Of a stretch of DNA of 64,000 bases, positions 42,798 to 51,808 are shown piece by piece (the stretch's first letter is position 1; each line of letters begins with the position of its first letter). Both the position numbers and the translations under genes were made by a program. Origin of the DNA: Halobiforma lacisalsi AJ5 (GTDB lineage: Archaea > Halobacteriota > Halobacteria > Halobacteriales > Natrialbaceae); the NCBI RefSeq assembly GCF_000226975.2, contig NZ_CP019285.1:3968001-4032000 (forward strand). The letters run 5' to 3'. Below the pieces are notes generated by a model that was given only the letters and a program-made list of their open reading frames with translations, had not been told where the DNA came from and searched no databases.

Positions 42798-44042
42798 CTA
42801 TGTCAATCCCCGCTCCAGGAAGACCGTCCCGACGACGGTCGCGTACATGACCGCCCCGACCGTCGAGAGCGTCCGCCCGAGCGGCACCGCCAGTGCCAGC
42901 AACGTTCCCGACCCGCCGGCACCCAAGAGTAACCCACACGCCTCGAGAACGAGCCCGACGGCGAGCGCAGCCGCGGCGGCCCCCGCTGTCCGATCGTCGA
43001 CGAACCGGGAGGTGGCGATCCCGGGCGGGTAGAAGTAGTAGGTAACGCCGACGATAGTCAGCCCGAGGAAGCCGCCGACGGCGAGTCGGTAGTGGGCGTC
43101 GAACGCGGCCGCGCCCGAGCCGAGGGCCGGCCCGAGGGCGAACGAGAGCCCGAGCAACGCCGCGAGGACGGCGAAGGCGGCCGCGACGAGAACCGTCCGA
43201 CCCCCCACTCGGGGTCGATCGCTCCGACGGAACATGTCGCCGTACGCGGTCCCGAAGCCGGCGAGCGCGGTCGCCTGGAGCGTGGCTCCGGCGCGAAAGA
43301 GCCAGTCGCCGTGGAGGTCGGCCGCGAGCAGTGCCGGTCCCATCACTCCGGTCGCAAGCACCGTGACGACGAGCGGCCGCGAGGGCGAGACGACGAGCAG
43401 CCGCGGGAGGAGACGAAACCCGACCGCGAACACGAGCAGTGCCGCAGTTCCCGCCGCGAGCAAGTGCGTAACCCCCGGACCGGCCGGGACGAACGCTGGG
43501 AACCCGCCCTCGAGGCCGAGTACACCGACGAGCGCGAGCGACGAACCCGCGAGCAGGTACGCGAGCACGAACGGAACGGCAGCGTTGGCGATTCGGTCGA
43601 TGGGCCGTCGCTCAGCGTTCGCGCTGCCGGTGCCCGTTTCGTCCCCAGTGGGGTTATCACTGATCGTCCAGCCGAGCACGCCGACGAAGACGAGACAGCC
43701 GCCGAGCCAGAGAGTGAGTCCGGCAGCCTCGAGGACGGCCGGTCCGACGCCGGCGGCCCCGAGAAACGCCCCGACCGTTCCGAGCGCGGCAAGCGGCAGA
43801 TGAAGCACGGCTGCAGTCGGGACGGCGAGTTCGCGCGCGAAGTACGACGGGATCAGGGCGTAGGCTTTCCCGAAAACGACGTGGAGGACGAAGCCGTTGA
43901 CGCCGAGCACGACGGTCGCCGACCGGGGATACCCCGCCAGCGCGGCCAGGTGCCAGGCGACGAAGAAGCCGACGCCGGTCGCGACGAAGAGCCGCGACCA
44001 GCGGGTGACGGTCGCCGTCGCGGTGCCCGCTGGCGCACCCAT
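42798..44042 (-). CDS. Second HCO-I/NnrS-like membrane protein
   Basis: 414 residues, about 12 hydrophobic helices. Helix histidines recur with the same spacing as in its neighbour: VAWHLAALAGYP, NGFVLHVVFGKAYALIPSYF (H-x10-P), GVTHLLAAGTAALLVF and FDAHYRLAVGGFLGLTIVGVTYYFYPPG. The H...FG...P pattern is typical of NnrS and oxidase-like heme proteins. Three bases from the upstream gene 44046-44600, so the two form an operon. A disordered Gly/Thr/Asn loop lies near 130-145. Confidence 0.7.
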   Translation of the reverse strand: MGAPAGTATATVTRWSRLFVATGVGFFVAWHLAALAGYPRSATVVLGVNGFVLHVVFGKAYALIPSYFARELAVPTAAVLHLPLAALGTVGAFLGAAGVGPAVLEAAGLTLWLGGCLVFVGVLGWTISDNPTGDETGTGSANAERRPIDRIANAAVPFVLAYLLAGSSLALVGVLGLEGGFPAFVPAGPGVTHLLAAGTAALLVFAVGFRLLPRLLVVSPSRPLVVTVLATGVMGPALLAADLHGDWLFRAGATLQATALAGFGTAYGDMFRRSDRPRVGGRTVLVAAAFAVLAALLGLSFALGPALGSGAAAFDAHYRLAVGGFLGLTIVGVTYYFYPPGIATSRFVDDRTAGAAAAALAVGLVLEACGLLLGAGGSGTLLALAVPLGRTLSTVGAVMYATVVGTVFLERGLT

Positions 44043-44045
44043 CGG

Positions 44046-44600
44046 CTAGAACGGCGACTGCGTTCGCCGATCGCTCTCGTCGTCCCCGTCGGCAGACCGG
44101 TCCTTTCCGGGGATCTCGCCAGTCTCGAGGTACTCGGTCTCGAGTCGCTCGAGGGCCTCGTTGAGCCCCTCGGCCTGGTGGTGGGTCGGATCGACGCGCA
44201 CCCGGACCAGGTCGTACTCGTGGCGGTCGGACAGGCCGTTCCAGGCCCGGAACGATCCCTTCGTCAGGGCGTCGGCCTGCGGACAGAACTCCGTCGTCGG
44301 GGAGAACTCGGCCCGCAGCACCGACGGGTCGTCGGCGTCGACGGCATAGCGGTAGCCCGCCTCGGGGTGGCGGTGATCGAGGTTGAGCCGGGCGAGGTTG
44401 TAGCCGAACGTCGCGTCGTAGACGCCCCGCTCCTCGAACAGTTCCTCGGTCAGTTCGTGAAAGCCGACGTGATCCTCCTCGACGAGTACGTCGTGGCCCG
44501 CGAGGAACGGACCGGGATCCGGGAGGTGCTCGGGAACGAACTCGGACGCGTCGTCGAAGCCGTCGCCGTCCGCGTCGGCCCCTCTCGAGAACGGATTCAT
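44046..44600 (-). CDS. Conserved haloarchaeal protein of unknown function (DUF7998-like)
   Basis: 184 residues from ATG 44600 (MNPFSRGADADGDGFDDASEF); an upstream ATG (44648) would add an unlikely tail. Contains DGDGFDDAS (calcium-loop-like), VEEDHVGFHELTEELFEERGVYDATFGY, a single Cys in TTEFCPQADALTKGSFRAW, and HEYDLVRVRVDPTHHQ. The TTEFCPQADAL segment recalls MIP18/FeS-assembly-type proteins but with one Cys only. First gene of the two-gene operon with the NnrS-like protein, so a role in assembling or serving that membrane protein is inferred. Confidence 0.65.
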   Translation of the reverse strand: MNPFSRGADADGDGFDDASEFVPEHLPDPGPFLAGHDVLVEEDHVGFHELTEELFEERGVYDATFGYNLARLNLDHRHPEAGYRYAVDADDPSVLRAEFSPTTEFCPQADALTKGSFRAWNGLSDRHEYDLVRVRVDPTHHQAEGLNEALERLETEYLETGEIPGKDRSADGDDESDRRTQSPF

Positions 44601-44701
44601 CTCGGATCGAGATACGGTATCGACGGCCCAGTATCCCGTCCCGAACATGTACCCCAACTCTTGTTCTTCTCCTTCGACCCCGACGCGTGTCCCGTCCCCG
44701 G

Positions 44702-45328
44702 CTACGCGTCCGCGTCCGGCCGATCGAACGCCACGTCGCCGGTGACGCCGTCGACGTGTGCCTCGAGCGGTTCGTCGCCCGACGTTTCGAACGACACCCG
44801 CCAGGTCCCACTGATCCGGTAGATTTGACCGGAAAGCGGCGTTTCCGGATCGTCACCGCGGTCCTCGAGCGCGTCGCGGGCGAGTCGCTCGGCCTCGTCT
44901 TCCCCCTCGATCCGGAGATCGTCGGCGAGTCGAACCGTGACGACGGGGATGTCGGCCATCCGAACGATGCGCTCCGTGACGCTCCCGACCAGCACGCGAT
45001 CGAGCCCCGTCCGTCCCTGGGTCCCCATGACGATCGCGTCGATCCCCTCCTCGTCCGCGTAGTTCAGGATCTCCTCGTGGGGGACTCCCTGGCGGACCGC
45101 AGTCGTGGCGTCGATCCCGCGACGGTCGGCTTCGAAGGCGACGTGATCGACCGCTCGACGGGCCGCCGGTGCTGCATCCTCGCTCTCGAACGTGCCCAGC
45201 GGTCCCTCCGGAACGATCGAGAGGGCGTGAACCGTCGCGTCGAACCGCTCGGCGATCGTCAATCCGTGTTCGATCGATCGCCGCGTGTCGTCGCTCCCGT
45301 CCGTCGGAATGAGGACGTCGTCGTACAT
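44702..45328 (-). CDS. UspA-type universal stress protein with PepSY-like C-terminal extension
   Basis: 208 residues. Usp domain 1-133 with ATP-binding motif GTQGRTGLDRVLVGSVTERIV. The remaining 75 residues (ETPLSGQIYRISGTWRVSFETSG...AHVDGVTGDVAFDR) form a strand-rich unit like a PepSY repeat, unusual after Usp. Close upstream lies another Usp gene (45413) in the same direction, 84 bases apart. Role: nucleotide-dependent stress response; ligand of the extension unknown. Confidence 0.82.
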   Translation of the reverse strand: MYDDVLIPTDGSDDTRRSIEHGLTIAERFDATVHALSIVPEGPLGTFESEDAAPAARRAVDHVAFEADRRGIDATTAVRQGVPHEEILNYADEEGIDAIVMGTQGRTGLDRVLVGSVTERIVRMADIPVVTVRLADDLRIEGEDEAERLARDALEDRGDDPETPLSGQIYRISGTWRVSFETSGDEPLEAHVDGVTGDVAFDRPDADA

Positions 45329-45412
45329 CGGTCGACAGTTGGGAAGGCGACCATAAATAGCCTCGACCCACGTTCGGCGGCTGACGGGTCGAGCGAGGAG
45401 GAGACTGACCGC

Positions 45413-45871
45413 CTACTCCTCCCCGCGAACGAACGTGACCGGGCACGGCGAGGACAGCAACACTTCCTGGGCCGTCGACCCGAAAACCGCCTTCCCTGCC
45501 GGCGAGCGCCGACGGCCGCCCACCAGCACGCGGTCCGCGTCGACGTCGAGCGCGAGGTCGACGATCGACGGGCCGTGATCCCCGACGGTACCCCGGACCT
45601 CGTATTCGACGCCGTGTTCCTCGAGCGCCGTCCTGAGTTCGCGGATCGTCGAGTGGCGGGCGGCGACCTCGTCGGGGTCGACGTCGGCGCCAGTCTCGAA
45701 CTCGAGGCGCTCGAGCACCTCGTCGTACTCGTCGCTCGTGAAGACGTGTGCGAGCACGACGGTCGCGTCCGCGGGGGCCGCGACCTCGAGGAGCGCGTCG
45801 CTGAGTTCGTCGGTTCGGTTCGCATCGCCGGGTCCGACGGCGAGAAGTACCGTCTCGAGTGCTACGGTCAT
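45413..45871 (-). CDS. UspA-type universal stress protein
   Basis: 152 residues, one Usp domain: LLAVGPGDANRTDELSDALLE, then VGGRRRSPAGKAVFGSTAQEVLLSSPCPVTFV with the G-x2-G-x9-G(S/T) ATP motif in a modified form. Upstream partner of the larger Usp gene. Confidence 0.82.
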   Translation of the reverse strand: MTVALETVLLAVGPGDANRTDELSDALLEVAAPADATVVLAHVFTSDEYDEVLERLEFETGADVDPDEVAARHSTIRELRTALEEHGVEYEVRGTVGDHGPSIVDLALDVDADRVLVGGRRRSPAGKAVFGSTAQEVLLSSPCPVTFVRGEE

Positions 45872-46026
45872 ACCCCCAGTAAATCGTGCGGGTAACTAAA
45901 ACCACGCGTGTGATACACGCCGTGAGACGGTCGGGTCGAACGTCGGCCGACCGTGCAGGACTCCGATATACCGTCGCCGACTTCCGCTTCCGGGCGACTT
46001 TTCCACGCGCTCGCCAACCACCCGGC

Positions 46027-46773
46027 ATGGACGGACCGGATCTCTCGGACCACACCGTACTCGTCACGGGAAGCGCGAAAGGCGTCGGCCGCGAACTCCT
46101 GCTTTCGACGGCCGACTGCGGAGCCAGGACGGCCGTTCACTACCACACGAGCGCCGACGCCGCCCGCGAGGTCGCCGACGAGGCGCTCGAGCGCGGGGCC
46201 GAAGACGCGACGACGGTTCAGGCCGACGTGACCGATCCCGGCAGCGTCGACGGCCTCTTCTCTACCGTCGAATCCGAACTTGGGACCGTCGACGTCCTCG
46301 TGAACAACGTCGGCGACTTCGCCCCGACACACTGGGAGGACCTCGAGTTCGAGACGTGGAAACGCGTCTTTGCGACCAACGTAGACGGGACCTACCTCTG
46401 TTCGAAGCGGGCGCTGCCGGCGATGCGTGAACGCGACGACGACTACGGACGGATCGTCAACGTCGGCTACGCCTCCTCGGAAAAGGGGCTCGTCAGCCCG
46501 CGAAACTTCCCGTACTTCGCCGCGAAGGCGAGCGTGTTGATGTTTACGCGCATGCTCGCGGCGGACACCCAGGACGACGGGATCACGGTCAACGCCATCT
46601 CGCCGTACGTCGTCGAGAACTCCGACGTGTTCCCGGACGAACTCCCGCGGGACCGCCCGGCAAGCTACGAGGATCTGGTCCAGCCGCTTTACTTCTTCCT
46701 CGATCCCGAGACCGACTACGTCAGCGGCGAGAACGTCGAAGTCGACGGTGGCTGGTTGCCCGAATCCGTCTGA
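46027..46773 (+). CDS. Short-chain dehydrogenase/reductase
   Basis: 248 residues from ATG 46027 (MDGPDLSDHTVLVTGSAKGVG). Cofactor motif TGSAKGVG, NNVGDFAP (NNAG-type), active-site Ser region NVGYASSEKG and YFAAK (Tyr-x3-Lys) at about 160. C-terminal YVSGENVEVDGGW is the usual FabG-like ending. NADPH or NAD and substrate are not predictable. Alone between divergent stress-protein genes and small genes. Confidence 0.88.
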   Translation: MDGPDLSDHTVLVTGSAKGVGRELLLSTADCGARTAVHYHTSADAAREVADEALERGAEDATTVQADVTDPGSVDGLFSTVESELGTVDVLVNNVGDFAPTHWEDLEFETWKRVFATNVDGTYLCSKRALPAMRERDDDYGRIVNVGYASSEKGLVSPRNFPYFAAKASVLMFTRMLAADTQDDGITVNAISPYVVENSDVFPDELPRDRPASYEDLVQPLYFFLDPETDYVSGENVEVDGGWLPESV

Positions 46774-46833
46774 CCGTGGTCGGTTGGTCGGCTCGAGTCA
46801 GAAGGGGGAGACGTAGAGGGCGCCCGACCCGTC

Positions 46834-47106
46834 TTACGATCCGTCGGAGACGCGCCAGGTCGTCGCGGACGTGTACGACCACTTCTCGATCTCGATATCC
46901 TCGACCGAATCCTGTAGCTGGACCATCAGCGCGCCGATTTCCTTCGGCGAGAGGTCCACGTCGTCCGCGATGAACTTGCCTTTGACATAGAGGTCGCCGG
47001 ACTGGCGCTCGAGTTCTTCTTTGAAGTAGTCGACGAGCCGCTGTGCCTTGGAGGAGTGCTGTGTGGACTGTGACTGGGTCTGGGTCTGGGTTGCGCTCGT
47101 ACTCAT
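46834..47106 (-). CDS. Small winged-helix-like protein (DUF7123-like), paralogue of 11123-11347
   Basis: 90 residues from ATG 47106. N-terminal Ser/Thr/Gln-rich tail (STSATQTQTQSQSTQHSS), then QRLVDYFKEELERQSGDLYVKGKFIADDVDLSPKEIGALMVQLQ (landmarks) and IEIEKWSYTSATTWRV. The core matches the 74-residue protein at 11123-11347 position by position at IA..., LS.KE/QIG, IEKW and TTW+V. Seven bases after the small membrane protein gene. Confidence 0.75.
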   Translation of the reverse strand: MSTSATQTQTQSQSTQHSSKAQRLVDYFKEELERQSGDLYVKGKFIADDVDLSPKEIGALMVQLQDSVEDIEIEKWSYTSATTWRVSDGS

Positions 47107-47113
47107 AGTTTTG

Positions 47114-47359
47114 TTAGTGGGGACTGTGATCGTGACCGATGATTGCACACGCGCTGTACGCCGCGAGGAACCCGACGACGGTCGGCGGGGAGACCGACGT
47201 GGCTCCCATCGAAAGCGCGACGAGAGCCACCGCCGGCAACAGGATCGTCAGCCAGAACGCGATCGCTCGCACCGGAGGGAGGACGGATTCGCTCACGGCA
47301 GACGCCACTCGCCGGGCGGCGGGGCGAGCGTGAGGATCCGTGTTCGGGGTCCGCAACAT
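47114..47359 (-). CDS. Small membrane protein, two helices
   Basis: 81 residues from ATG 47359 (MLRTPNTDPHARPAARRVAS). Two hydrophobic helices at about 30-48 (AIAFWLTILLPAVALVALS) and 55-71, then HDHSPH tail that could bind a metal. Seven bases upstream of the DUF7123-like gene with a shared TATA box. No family recognised. Confidence 0.55.
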   Translation of the reverse strand: MLRTPNTDPHARPAARRVASAVSESVLPPVRAIAFWLTILLPAVALVALSMGATSVSPPTVVGFLAAYSACAIIGHDHSPH

Positions 47360-47393
47360 GGTTCGACTCACTCTCCCCTTTCCCCTCCGACCC

Positions 47394-47402
47394 CATATAA
47401 AG
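47394..47402 (-). promoter_or_regulatory. TATA box for the 47359-46834 gene pair
   Basis: Minus strand CTTTATATG, about 35-43 bases before ATG 47359. Confidence 0.45.
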
Positions 47403-47465
47403 AACATATCATTAGCTGTGATTCACTTTGTTTCACGAATCACGGCACTCGTCGGCCGTTTCGAG

Positions 47466-47490
47466 TCGTTTTATAGAGCCAATAAAACGA
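47466..47490. promoter_or_regulatory. Perfect 9-bp palindrome, operator or terminator
   Basis: TCGTTTTAT - AGAGCCA - ATAAAACGA. It lies in the 357-base gap 47360-47716 between the geranylgeranyl-reductase-like gene's 3' end and the next promoter. Minus-strand transcripts from the reductase gene would run into it. The rest of the gap shows no gene. Confidence 0.45.
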
Positions 47491-47716
47491 TCTAGAGGGC
47501 CGTAGACGTTTTAGAACCGCTGCTAATTCTTTCGTTTCTGTTCGGTAGATCCCGGGGAATTCACGACTTCGGTTCGGATTTACTCGCGACCTCGGGTCGA
47601 TTTCGTCAGTAACCTCCGTTGTAATCGTCAGTCGGAACGGGCACACGCGACATCGCGTCCACCGACGCCGCGGTCGACAGGTGATCGATCCTGGAGGAAG
47701 GCTTCGAGACGTGACC

Positions 47717-48961
47717 CTAGAAGGGGAGATCGAGATCCAATTCGCGTTTCGCGAACGTCGCGAGCATGGGCAGGTCGCCGGGCTCGAGCAGTCGCATGAT
47801 CGCCCGGACGTTCCCCTTGTTGGCTTTCGCCAGCGTCTCGTCGTCCAGCCGGTTCAGGTCCGCCATCAGCTGATCGTACCGTTCGTTCCCCGCGAGATAG
47901 AGGAGCTTCGTCATCAGGAGGCGGCTGCGCATGTTCGGCGCGACCTCCCGGTGCCACAGCGTCTCGTAGACCTCGAGGTTCTCCGCGGACGGCTCGAGGT
48001 CGCCGTGTTTGAGACAGCTGTCAGCCGCGGCGGCGGCCATCCGCCCGGACTGCATGCACTTGTTGATGCCCTCGCCCCAGAGCGGGTCGACCGTCGGGAC
48101 GGTGTCGCCGATCGCCATGAACCGGTCGGCGTGCATCTTCCCGGGCATCTGGATGTGGGCCGAGCCGCGGTGTTGCTTGCCCTCGATGCGCTCGGCGTCC
48201 GCGAACCGCGGGTCCGTCTCGAGCCAGTGCTCGAGGTAGTCGTCGATGGTGTAGCTGTCCTTTGCGTAGCGCTGGTGGTGGCCGTTCTGGATGTAGCAGA
48301 GTCCGACCTTTGCTGTGTCCTCGCCCGTGTGGAAGATCCACGAGTAGCCCCCAGGCGCGATATCGTGGTCGAGTCGCAGCATCATCGCGTCGTGGAGGTC
48401 GGCGAATCCGGGGCGGTCGATGTCGATCCCCTCGAGTTCGTACTCGATCCCGATCGCATGGTTCTCGCGCTGGAGGTCGCTAACGCCGAGTTCCTTCGCG
48501 ATCGGTGCGCTCGGGCCGGTCGCGTCGATCACGATGTCGCCGTAGACCTCCTCGTCGCCGTTGTACTGGACGCCGACGATCTCCCCGTTCTCCATGATCG
48601 GGCCAGTGACCCGTGCGCCGAACCGGTACTCCGCGCCGTTCTCGCGGCTGTCCTCGACGAGGAACCGCTTGAAGTCGGCGAACTCGAGGACGGCACCGGG
48701 CTGTTCCCGGACGTAGTGGTCGGTCGGCGACTCGAGGACGACGCTGTCGGTGTACTGCATCACGACATCGTCGGGGATCCCGAACGAGGCCATCATCGAC
48801 GGGAACGTTCCGGCGGTCGATTTGTTGCTCTGACGGGGGAACTCGTCTTCCGGTTCGGTTTCCAGGACGACGACGTCGTATCCTCTCGTCGCGAGATCGC
48901 GGGCGCACTGTCCGCCGGCGGGTCCGGCGCCGGCGATCACTACGTCGTAGCGCTCGTTCAT
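47717..48961 (-). CDS. Geranylgeranyl reductase family FAD enzyme
   Basis: 414 residues. FAD motif VVIAGAGPAGGQCARDLA at 8-25; the family segments VVIDATGPSAPIAKELGV, GGYSWIFHTGEDTAKVGLCY and FMAIGDTVPTVDPLWGEGINKCMQSGRMAA are all present. Members saturate isoprenoid chains of archaeal lipids (digeranylgeranylglycerophospholipid reductase) or quinones/chlorophyll tails. Haloarchaea have several paralogues, so the precise substrate is open. Conserved PxxYxWxFP-like motif appears as PGGYSWIFH. Confidence 0.82.
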   Translation of the reverse strand: MNERYDVVIAGAGPAGGQCARDLATRGYDVVVLETEPEDEFPRQSNKSTAGTFPSMMASFGIPDDVVMQYTDSVVLESPTDHYVREQPGAVLEFADFKRFLVEDSRENGAEYRFGARVTGPIMENGEIVGVQYNGDEEVYGDIVIDATGPSAPIAKELGVSDLQRENHAIGIEYELEGIDIDRPGFADLHDAMMLRLDHDIAPGGYSWIFHTGEDTAKVGLCYIQNGHHQRYAKDSYTIDDYLEHWLETDPRFADAERIEGKQHRGSAHIQMPGKMHADRFMAIGDTVPTVDPLWGEGINKCMQSGRMAAAAADSCLKHGDLEPSAENLEVYETLWHREVAPNMRSRLLMTKLLYLAGNERYDQLMADLNRLDDETLAKANKGNVRAIMRLLEPGDLPMLATFAKRELDLDLPF

Positions 48962-49167
48962 GAACTCGGAACTGTCTCGGAGCCTAATTAGTCTGTCCGG
49001 TCTCTCCGCGGTATCAGTATCCGGACAGATATTTCACCTGATCATTGCGGGCAGATCACGTCCCGGATGACGTCGCTCTGTTCGTTTCCCACGTACGACG
49101 GGCAACGTCTTGTGTCTGCCGTCGGCGACCGCGTACCTTTTTGCTCCGCTCCCGAAAACCAAGGAAT

Positions 49168-49947
49168 ATGGTCGACGTCCTCGACAACAAGCGGGCCGCG
49201 ACGCGGTTCAGGATTCTCGTCCAGATCGCCGAGCGCCAGCCCGCCGTGAGCCAGGGGGAGATCGCCGAGGAAGTCGGCGTCACGAGCCAGGCGGTCAGTG
49301 AGTACATCCGTGAACTGGTCAACGACGGACTCGTCGAGAAGGAAGGACGATCGCGGTACCGCGTCACCAAGGAAGGCGTCGACTGGCTGTTCAGGGCCGC
49401 CGACGACGTCCGCCGGTTCGCGGACCACGTCACGGGCGACGTCCTCGGTGCGATGAGCGAGGATGCCTACATCGCCCTCGAGGAGATCGAGGAAGGCGAA
49501 ACGGTTTCGCTGTTCATAGAGGACGGACTGCTCCACGCCGAACCGGGCAGCGAAGGCCCCGCGACCGGAATCGCGACCACCGACGCCGAGGCCGGCACCG
49601 AGGTCGGCGTCACGAGCTTCGAGGGCGTCATGGATCTCGAGCCCGGCTCCGTCACGGTGTTGCAGGTCCCCAGCATCCGGACCGGCGGCAGTCGTGCGAT
49701 CGACGACGACACCGTCCGCGACGCCTGTGCGGGCGCCGATCGGGTCGCCGCGACCGGCATCGAGGCCATTGTGGCCTGCCGACAGACCGACGTCGAGCCG
49801 TCCGTCACGTTCGCCGTCGGCGAATTCGCCGCGGACGCCGCCGAACACGGCCTCGAGGTCACCGTCGTCGCCACCACGGACTCCGTCGGCCGCGTCACGG
49901 ACGCGCTCCGGGACGCCGACGTCTCGTACGAAGTGCTCGAAGGGTAG
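49168..49947 (+). CDS. MarR/HTH regulator with small-molecule-type C-terminal domain (DUF7839-like)
   Basis: 259 residues from ATG 49168 (MVDVLDNKRAATRFRILVQIA). Winged helix at 10-75 (AVSQGEIAEEVGVTSQAVSEYIRELVNDGLVEKEGRSRYRVT; landmarks). The C-terminal 170 residues are Val/Asp-rich strands with TGIATTDAEAGTEVGVTSFEGVMDL and VLQVPSIRTGGSRAIDDDTVRDACAGADRVAATGIEAIVACRQT, reminiscent of a ligand pocket. No target known. A CTTTTTGC element lies about 30 bases upstream. Confidence 0.78.
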   Translation: MVDVLDNKRAATRFRILVQIAERQPAVSQGEIAEEVGVTSQAVSEYIRELVNDGLVEKEGRSRYRVTKEGVDWLFRAADDVRRFADHVTGDVLGAMSEDAYIALEEIEEGETVSLFIEDGLLHAEPGSEGPATGIATTDAEAGTEVGVTSFEGVMDLEPGSVTVLQVPSIRTGGSRAIDDDTVRDACAGADRVAATGIEAIVACRQTDVEPSVTFAVGEFAADAAEHGLEVTVVATTDSVGRVTDALRDADVSYEVLEG

Positions 49948-50039
49948 ACCCGAGAGACGACTCGAGAGGAACTCTCGGAACGTAGTAACCGGACGAATCG
50001 GAGAAAACGGGAAAAGCGACTCGAGGGTCCGCGACCGGC

Positions 50040-50807
50040 TCAGCCGATGTACCGCAAGTCGTCGTCGGTTGGGACGTCCATCCCCTGTTGTTGTTCCATC
50101 TCCTGGATCTTGCCGACGACCTCCTCCATCTCCTCGGCCCGCTCGTCCAGGGAGTCGTACTCCAGTTCGAAGCCGAGCAGTTCCTCGAGGGTCTCGAGGA
50201 CCGCACGGGCGCTTTTGGGATCGACGATGTAGCCGCTCGTTTCGCCCATCAGACAGGCCGCGTCGAAGCCGCGGCGGTCCCCAAGACCGAGGAGGAGCCC
50301 GGAGACGCCGACGATGCCGCCGGCCGGTTCGTCCTCACGGAACTCGACCCCGGCGTCTTCGAACTCGTCACACATCGATTCGTCGCTGACGGCACCGACG
50401 ACGGCGTACTCGTCGATGAGTTCGCCGGTCGGGACGCCGCCCAGCGCGAACACCTCGCTCGCGCCGAACTCCTCGGCGACGTCGAGGAAGGCGTCGGTCA
50501 GCACGTAGTGGCCCTCGTTGGACTGGGCCTGGTGGTCACCGGTCAACAGGAGCAGGTCCCGCCCGTCCTCGACCGAGACGGCGTGGATCTCCGTACAGGT
50601 CAGCTCGGAGACGCCGTCCTCGACGCTGACCTGTGGCGGGAACTCCCGGGAGTAGATCCGGCGAACGAGCGTGCTCTCGCCCGCGAGCTCCTCGATCAAG
50701 TGATCGACGGCGAGTTTGCCGACGTGTCCGACGCCGGGCAACCCCTCGACGAGTACGGGGTCGTCCAGTTCCGCTTCGGCGACCGCGTCGACCTCGAGTT
50801 GGTCCAT
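50040..50807 (-). CDS. PAC2 family protein (proteasome-assembly-chaperone-like)
   Basis: 255 residues. PAC2 hallmarks: LVEGLPGVGHVGKLAVDHLI near the N-terminus, LLLTGDHQAQSNEGHYVLTDAFLDVA, VFALGGVPTGE, GVSGLLLGLGDRRGFDAACLMGETSGYIVDPKSA. The C-terminal helix ends in ERAEEMEEVVGKIQEMEQQQG. In archaea such proteins were suggested as 20S proteasome assembly factors; the genes adjoin translation/RNA operons as here (seven bases after nop10). Confidence 0.85.
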   Translation of the reverse strand: MDQLEVDAVAEAELDDPVLVEGLPGVGHVGKLAVDHLIEELAGESTLVRRIYSREFPPQVSVEDGVSELTCTEIHAVSVEDGRDLLLLTGDHQAQSNEGHYVLTDAFLDVAEEFGASEVFALGGVPTGELIDEYAVVGAVSDESMCDEFEDAGVEFREDEPAGGIVGVSGLLLGLGDRRGFDAACLMGETSGYIVDPKSARAVLETLEELLGFELEYDSLDERAEEMEEVVGKIQEMEQQQGMDVPTDDDLRYIG

Positions 50808-50814
50808 ACCCGTA

Positions 50815-50994
50815 TCAGCGATTGCGACGCTTAAGAGACCGTCGGTACTCGCCGTACGGGTCCTCGGGGTCGAACGGTGCCGGGGCGCTGTTTACCGCGT
50901 CCGCGCCGCAGTCGGGACAGTCGACAGAAAGGGTATACACCGGGCGGTCGTGTCGCTCGCGCCACGCCGAACACACCCGGATGTCGGATTTCAT
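50815..50994 (-). CDS. nop10: H/ACA RNP protein Nop10
   Basis: 59 residues (MKSDIRVCSAWRERHDRPVY). Zinc-ribbon remnant VCSAW and CPDCG, and the family ending SAPAPFDPEDPYGEYRR. Part of the pseudouridylation complex with Cbf5, Gar1 and L7Ae. Lies between aIF2alpha (13 bases) and PAC2 (seven bases), a conserved euryarchaeal order. Confidence 0.93.
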   Translation of the reverse strand: MKSDIRVCSAWRERHDRPVYTLSVDCPDCGADAVNSAPAPFDPEDPYGEYRRSLKRRNR

Positions 50995-51007
50995 CTTCGT
51001 CCTCGTC

Positions 51008-51808
51008 CTATTCGTCGTCGATGCGGCGCTCGCGGTGGTACTCGCCCTCGCCGCCTTCCTCCTCGATCGCGGCGATCGCGCGCTCGGCGCTTTCCTCGAG
51101 TTGGGATTCGGCGGTCTTGTAGTTGGGCGCCTGCACTTTGATGCGGTACTCGGGTGCACCGACGTAGCTGACTTCGAGGTCGACCTCTTCTGGAACCTCG
51201 CCGTTGCCTTCGGCGGCCTCGAGCGCTTCGCGGATGCCGTCGACGCCGGACGGCGACGGGTTCTCGAGGTCGACGTAGCCGGGGACGTTGACGTACGGCA
51301 CCGAGACGTTCTCGCGGGCCGTGTCGACGATCACGTCGATCTCCTCGTCCGAGAGGTCAGTGTCCTCGAGAGCCTCGTCGCCGTGGATCGCAGCCTGCTT
51401 GAAGCCGTCGTAGAGGCTTCCGTGGGCGCCGATCAGTTCGTTGGCGATGGCCGTGTAGGTCTCGTCGTCGGCGTCTTCCCCCAGCGCGAGTTCCATCCAG
51501 TTGTCGGCTTTCTGCTCGTTTTTCCACTGCTGGATCTTCTCGGAGCGCTGGTGGTCGTTGACGTCCTTCAGCGACAGGTCGATCTGCTGGGAGTCTTTGT
51601 CGACGTCCAGCACCTTACAGACGACGATCTGGCCCTCGCGGACGTGGTCGCGGACGTTCTTGATCCATCCGCTGGCGACCTCGGAGATGTGGATGAGGCC
51701 GCGCTTGTCCTCGTACTCCTCGAGATCGACGAAGACGCCGAAGTCTTCGATCTCGTCGATCTTGCCGACGACGAGTTCGCCGGAGTCGGGCCAGCCGCTG
51801 TATTTCAT
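51008..51808 (-). CDS. Translation initiation factor aIF2 subunit alpha
   Basis: 266 residues. N-terminal S1 domain ([43 protein letters not shown], landmarks), a helical middle domain ([22 protein letters not shown]) and a C-terminal alpha-beta domain ([22 protein letters not shown]) as in eIF2alpha. Part of the initiator-tRNA-carrying trimer. Its start overlaps the S27e stop by four bases (ATGA). Confidence 0.95.
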   Translation of the reverse strand: MKYSGWPDSGELVVGKIDEIEDFGVFVDLEEYEDKRGLIHISEVASGWIKNVRDHVREGQIVVCKVLDVDKDSQQIDLSLKDVNDHQRSEKIQQWKNEQKADNWMELALGEDADDETYTAIANELIGAHGSLYDGFKQAAIHGDEALEDTDLSDEEIDVIVDTARENVSVPYVNVPGYVDLENPSPSGVDGIREALEAAEGNGEVPEEVDLEVSYVGAPEYRIKVQAPNYKTAESQLEESAERAIAAIEEEGGEGEYHRERRIDDE

